Of a stretch of 23,463 nt of DNA, positions 20,688-23,463 are shown one piece after another. A program made the position numbers and the translations under genes. This stretch comes from an uncultured archaeon. Lineage in GTDB: Archaea > Nanobdellota > Nanobdellia > Woesearchaeales > CAIVOO01. The notes beneath the pieces are model-generated. The model was not told where the DNA came from. It worked only from the letters and a program-made list of their open reading frames with translations, and did not search any database. Location: assembly GCA_903907555.1 (NCBI GenBank), contig CAIVOO010000134.1:1-23463 (forward strand), written 5' to 3'. Positions within the stretch are counted from its first letter, which is position 1; each line of letters begins with the position of its first letter.

Positions 20688-21209
20688 ATGTACAAGATAC
20701 TTGCAGCAGCCATAGGATTTCTTGGATTAGCAGCATGCATTCATTCAGGCCCTGCCCCTTTCAGCGATTACAATTACATAAGATTCACGGCTTTGGAAAG
20801 CCCGAGGCGGGAGATTACTGTCTTCTACGACAGGAATGATTTGTCAATCAGAATCCTGGAAGTGGAAGAACAGAAGCCGTATGGAAGCGTAAAATTGGAA
20901 ATGATATTTCAGGACGACAAATGCAGTGCAAAAAGAATCTGCGCATCGCACACCATAGACAGGGTTTTTACCAGGGATGACGCAAATCCGAAAACTCCGA
21001 ATGCGTGCATGTACAAGGAGCCTGACGGAAGCATAAAAGATTCTATATTCAATCCATATCCTGGAACAGTCGATGCTTTGGGCTACCAGAAGCCGGAAGA
21101 AGTTTTCAATGATGCACAATCATTGGCAGCAAAATCCTGCGATGCGCTAAAACTTTTCGTCAAAGGGGAGATAAAAAAAGAACAACTTGTTGAGCAGATG
21201 AAAAGGTGA
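20688..21209 (+). CDS. Small secreted lipoprotein-like hypothetical protein
   Basis: 173 residues. The N-terminus MYKILAAAIGFLGLAAC is a short signal with a lipobox-like LAAC (Cys 17), followed by a soluble domain with charged strands (REITVFYDRNDLSIRILEVEE), a Cys pair (DKCSAKRIC), further Cys residues (ACMYK, KSCDAL) and a C-terminal helix. Cys residues may form disulfides outside the cell. GGGGGA precedes the ATG. Archaeal lipoproteins do exist but the lipid-attachment machinery in small archaea is uncertain, so simple secretion is equally possible. It ends one base from the minus-strand gene at 21210. Confidence 0.7.
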   Translation: MYKILAAAIGFLGLAACIHSGPAPFSDYNYIRFTALESPRREITVFYDRNDLSIRILEVEEQKPYGSVKLEMIFQDDKCSAKRICASHTIDRVFTRDDANPKTPNACMYKEPDGSIKDSIFNPYPGTVDALGYQKPEEVFNDAQSLAAKSCDALKLFVKGEIKKEQLVEQMKR

Positions 21210-21743
21210 TTATTTTTTCCTTCTCTCATGCCTAAGCCAGAAATAGACTGCAATAAGTGCAGAATAATTCAATATCATGAACCACCACTGCCCCCACGAG
21301 ATTCCGTTGTATTTGTATCCTGAAACAGGCCAGAGGAATGGCGTCGGATAGAACTGGTAGGAATGCGTCGGTATGTCAATCAGGATATGCACAAGCCAGC
21401 CCAGCAATTCAAAGACAGGCCTCCTGAAAATTATCATGCAAATCAGGAATACAATGGCAAACATGATTATGCTGTGGGTGAAGTTGTAAAGGAATCCTGT
21501 CACATTATGTATTAGAAGCCCGTTTCCTGTCGCAGGCTCCATTCCTTCCGGGCGTGGAAACGAAGAAACGTTTCCTGTAATCAAGCCAATAATCAAATAG
21601 ACAAACATTGGAGCGAATGAAACAAAATCAGGCATAACGCCAAAAGAAACAAACAGCCAGTTCTTCAGCTTGTTTTTCTTGAGCTTGAGATTTGAAAAAG
21701 CTGATACGAAATACGCCCAGATTCCATGTGCGAGTATGTCCAT
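21210..21743 (-). CDS. YdjM/DUF457-like membrane-bound metal-dependent hydrolase family protein
   Basis: 177 residues with four to five hydrophobic segments. Motif-like histidines and acids are MDILAHGIWAYF, FGVMPDFVSF, LYNFTHSI and WLVHILIDIPTH. The pattern of H near the start, PD, THS and H-x2-xD-x2-TH is the usual layout of the DUF457/YdjM membrane-associated family, once named metal-dependent hydrolase; its true activity is poorly known. The gene is convergent with the lipoprotein-like gene and has its own promoter region near 21745-21770. Confidence 0.72.
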   Translation of the reverse strand: MDILAHGIWAYFVSAFSNLKLKKNKLKNWLFVSFGVMPDFVSFAPMFVYLIIGLITGNVSSFPRPEGMEPATGNGLLIHNVTGFLYNFTHSIIMFAIVFLICMIIFRRPVFELLGWLVHILIDIPTHSYQFYPTPFLWPVSGYKYNGISWGQWWFMILNYSALIAVYFWLRHERRKK

Positions 21744-21796
21744 ACAATAAAATTTTTTCAGCTGTTTATATTGCTTTCTGTGAAGCGCAAAACAAC

Positions 21797-21808
21797 AAGG
21801 TTTAAATA
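21797..21808 (+). promoter_or_regulatory. TATA box of the PurM-like gene
   Basis: AAGGTTTAAATACT is centred about 40 bases before the ATG at 21845, leaving a leader that contains the ribosome site GGGGGA. Confidence 0.5.
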
Positions 21809-21844
21809 CTAATTAACTACTTGACAGTAGGGGGAATAATTAAA

Positions 21845-23299
21845 ATGCAAACTGTCGACAGTTATTTAGAAAAAGTCATCAAAGTTGGAGACGAGGGTTC
21901 TGAACTATTGGCAAAATTATGCTCACCTACATTAAAAAATTGCGAACACATAAGGATACTCAGCGAAGGGATGCAAGCAAGAGTTGGGCTTAAAATCCCT
22001 AAAGGCTACATGGCAGTTGTGCATTCAGCAAGCGGGGGAAACATGGATGAGCAGCCTGGAGAGCATGCATACAGCATGGTCCAGTTCCTTGTCGGCAGGG
22101 CGCGGGCTTTCAGCGCAAAGCCGCTGGCATTCGCAAACGTTATCGATTCCAGGACAGGCGACACGCAGCTTCTAAGAAAAATAGCAGAAGGGCTTGTTGA
22201 CGGCGCAAACAAATACCATCTCGCCATAATGAACGGCGAAAATGCAATTCTCGGCGAAAGGCTAAATGCAGATGCGAATGTCTCAGGCACTCTCATCAGC
22301 ATGAAGAAACTCTGCAAGGATGTGATGTTGCCTTCCACATTCATGCTTAACGGGGTTCATTACACAATATTCAATCCTAACATAAAAAAAGGCAGCTTGC
22401 TATACATGAATTCCGACGGCGTGGGAACAAAGACAGAATTATATGAGAGAGCGCAAAAGTTTGAGCCTGCAGTCGAGGACTGGATTGCGATGGATGCTGA
22501 TGATGCAGCGAAAATCAATGCAGTAATCCAAGTCTTGTCAGGAGTTATCGAGACAAGAGGAAACATCCCTGTCGATAAAATAATCAAGCACGCAAAGGCT
22601 GTTGCTAAAAGATGCGGGTTTGAGGCAATACTCCAGCCTGAAGATTTGGGAAACAGGCTTAACACATACAATCCTAATGTGGATTTCGCATTCAGCATCA
22701 GCGGCTCTGCAGTAAGCGTAGTCAGCGAGTCAGGACTAAAGAATCCGCCGAAGCCAAAGGAAGGCGATTATGTCATTGCAATAAAGGCAAAAGGACCAAG
22801 GTCAAATGGAATTACAGATAAAAGAAAGGCAATGGTCAAGCTTTACGACATTAACTGGCACGAAAAGCCTGAAGGAAAAGAATATCTTGACTTCCTTGCA
22901 TCGCCATCAACAATATTCTATCCGCTATTCAAGGAGCTTCTTGACAATAAACTAGCAACCTGCGTCTACCACATGAGCGGAGGCGCATACAACGGAAAGC
23001 TTGCTAGGCCGTTGGCAAAAGAAAATCTTTTCGTCTCGCTTGATAACCTATTCGAGCCAGACCCGAGAGAACTTTCATTGGCAGAACAAGTGGGCTCTAT
23101 CGAAACAGCTTACGCAAAGTGGCCTATGGGAAACGAAGGTTTTATCACCACAACAAAGCCGATTCAGACAATGGACATCATAAAAGAGAAATACGGGCTT
23201 GAATGCAGGGTTGTAGGCAGTGTGGAGAAAGCTGTTGAAGGGAAAACAGGCGTTGAGATAAAAATTAATGGAAAAACAATTTATTTCTCAGGAAATTAA
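21845..23299 (+). CDS. PurM-like (AIR synthetase-related) protein, long form
   Basis: 484 residues from the ATG at 21845, with GGGGGA about nine bases upstream; a TTG at 21821 would add eight residues but overlaps that site. PurM superfamily motifs: NSDGVGTKTELYERA (ATP/metal loop), a later GSAVSVVSESGL, GDYVIAIKAKGPRSNGIT, MSGGAYNGKLARPLA and NEGFITTT. The usual AIR synthetase is about 345 residues; here an N-terminal region of about 160 residues precedes the motif, and includes a G-rich stretch (HSASGGNMDEQPGEHAY). It could be phosphoribosylformylglycinamidine cyclo-ligase of purine synthesis or a related ATP-using enzyme; the divergent motifs make exact function uncertain. A second gene begins one base after its stop. 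Confidence 0.78.
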   Translation: MQTVDSYLEKVIKVGDEGSELLAKLCSPTLKNCEHIRILSEGMQARVGLKIPKGYMAVVHSASGGNMDEQPGEHAYSMVQFLVGRARAFSAKPLAFANVIDSRTGDTQLLRKIAEGLVDGANKYHLAIMNGENAILGERLNADANVSGTLISMKKLCKDVMLPSTFMLNGVHYTIFNPNIKKGSLLYMNSDGVGTKTELYERAQKFEPAVEDWIAMDADDAAKINAVIQVLSGVIETRGNIPVDKIIKHAKAVAKRCGFEAILQPEDLGNRLNTYNPNVDFAFSISGSAVSVVSESGLKNPPKPKEGDYVIAIKAKGPRSNGITDKRKAMVKLYDINWHEKPEGKEYLDFLASPSTIFYPLFKELLDNKLATCVYHMSGGAYNGKLARPLAKENLFVSLDNLFEPDPRELSLAEQVGSIETAYAKWPMGNEGFITTTKPIQTMDIIKEKYGLECRVVGSVEKAVEGKTGVEIKINGKTIYFSGN

Positions 23300-23300
23300 A

Positions 23301-23463
23301 ATGTCAAATCTCATAGTGTATTCTAATTACATAGCAGAGTCAGATTATGTAAAAACAGAAAATGATGCTCAGGAGCTGAGCGACATGCTTACTGGCGAAA
23401 GAAAATTCTCGAAGGTAAACGGCAAGATAGCTGCGGGGTTGACTGGCGTGTACCACATGTACA
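23301..23463 (+). CDS. Start of a gene downstream of the PurM-like gene (truncated by window)
   Basis: ATG at 23301 is one base after the preceding stop, and the frame stays open to the edge: MSNLIVYSNYIAESDYVKTE, then a charged helix with QELSDMLTGERKFS and KIAAGLTGVYHMY. The close spacing indicates one operon with the PurM-like gene. Only 54 residues are visible and no family is recognised. Confidence 0.6.
   Translation, partial: MSNLIVYSNYIAESDYVKTENDAQELSDMLTGERKFSKVNGKIAAGLTGVYHMY

Noticed and set aside
1..23463. CRISPR array or insertion sequence
   Set aside because: No regularly spaced repeat series, cas gene or transposase was seen. Repeats present are operators, protein repeats and the two-copy element.

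Overview
The window reads as archaeal. First genes of operons have AT-rich TATA boxes centred about 25-30 bases before the start codon, often with almost no leader. Internal genes use GGAGG- or GGTG-type ribosome sites. Supporting genes and RNAs are an eL33 (L35Ae) ribosomal protein, a TrmB-family regulator, a CdvC/Vps4-like AAA ATPase, a C/D box sRNA with archaeal box spacing, and a tRNA-Thr without encoded CCA. The compact mix of small orphan proteins, a very long TIM-barrel protein and surface-repeat proteins suggests a DPANN archaeon (Woesearchaeota/Pacearchaeota-like). That lineage call is an inference from protein style, not a measured placement.

Left part (1-2440): the 5' end of an RCC1-repeat surface protein; a three-gene toxin-antitoxin operon with two paralogous antitoxin-like proteins and a paired-palindrome operator; tRNA-Thr(GGU); copy 1 of a dispersed structured element; eL33; and on the minus strand a C/D box sRNA abutting a GNRA hairpin. 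Centre-left (2440-7400): CysQ-type phosphatase, HD-domain hydrolase, ZIP metal transporter, then a plus-strand cluster of two unknown paralogues, a [2Fe-2S] ferredoxin and a double-CDGSH protein, followed by an orphan gene. Centre (7440-13650): a secreted seven-bladed propeller protein with an archaeal C-terminal anchor, a TrmB regulator with a palindromic site, an orphan, a nucleotidyltransferase-HEPN-like protein with a small partner, a RelBE-type module whose operator covers its start codon, and another orphan.

Right part (13740-18550), all on the minus strand, is the most interesting block. A roughly 155-base folded leader RNA ends four bases before the Shine-Dalgarno of a small protein with two N-terminal cysteines. 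That gene overlaps a MIT-like/AAA+ ATPase, which overlaps a radical SAM/SPASM enzyme, followed by a TIM-barrel (xylose isomerase-like) protein. This could be an uncharacterised, RNA-regulated protein-modification or remodelling system. The rest (18580-23463) holds a duplicated orphan family beginning MTLTID, several hypotheticals, a lipoprotein-like protein, a YdjM/DUF457-like membrane protein and a long PurM-like protein followed by a truncated gene.
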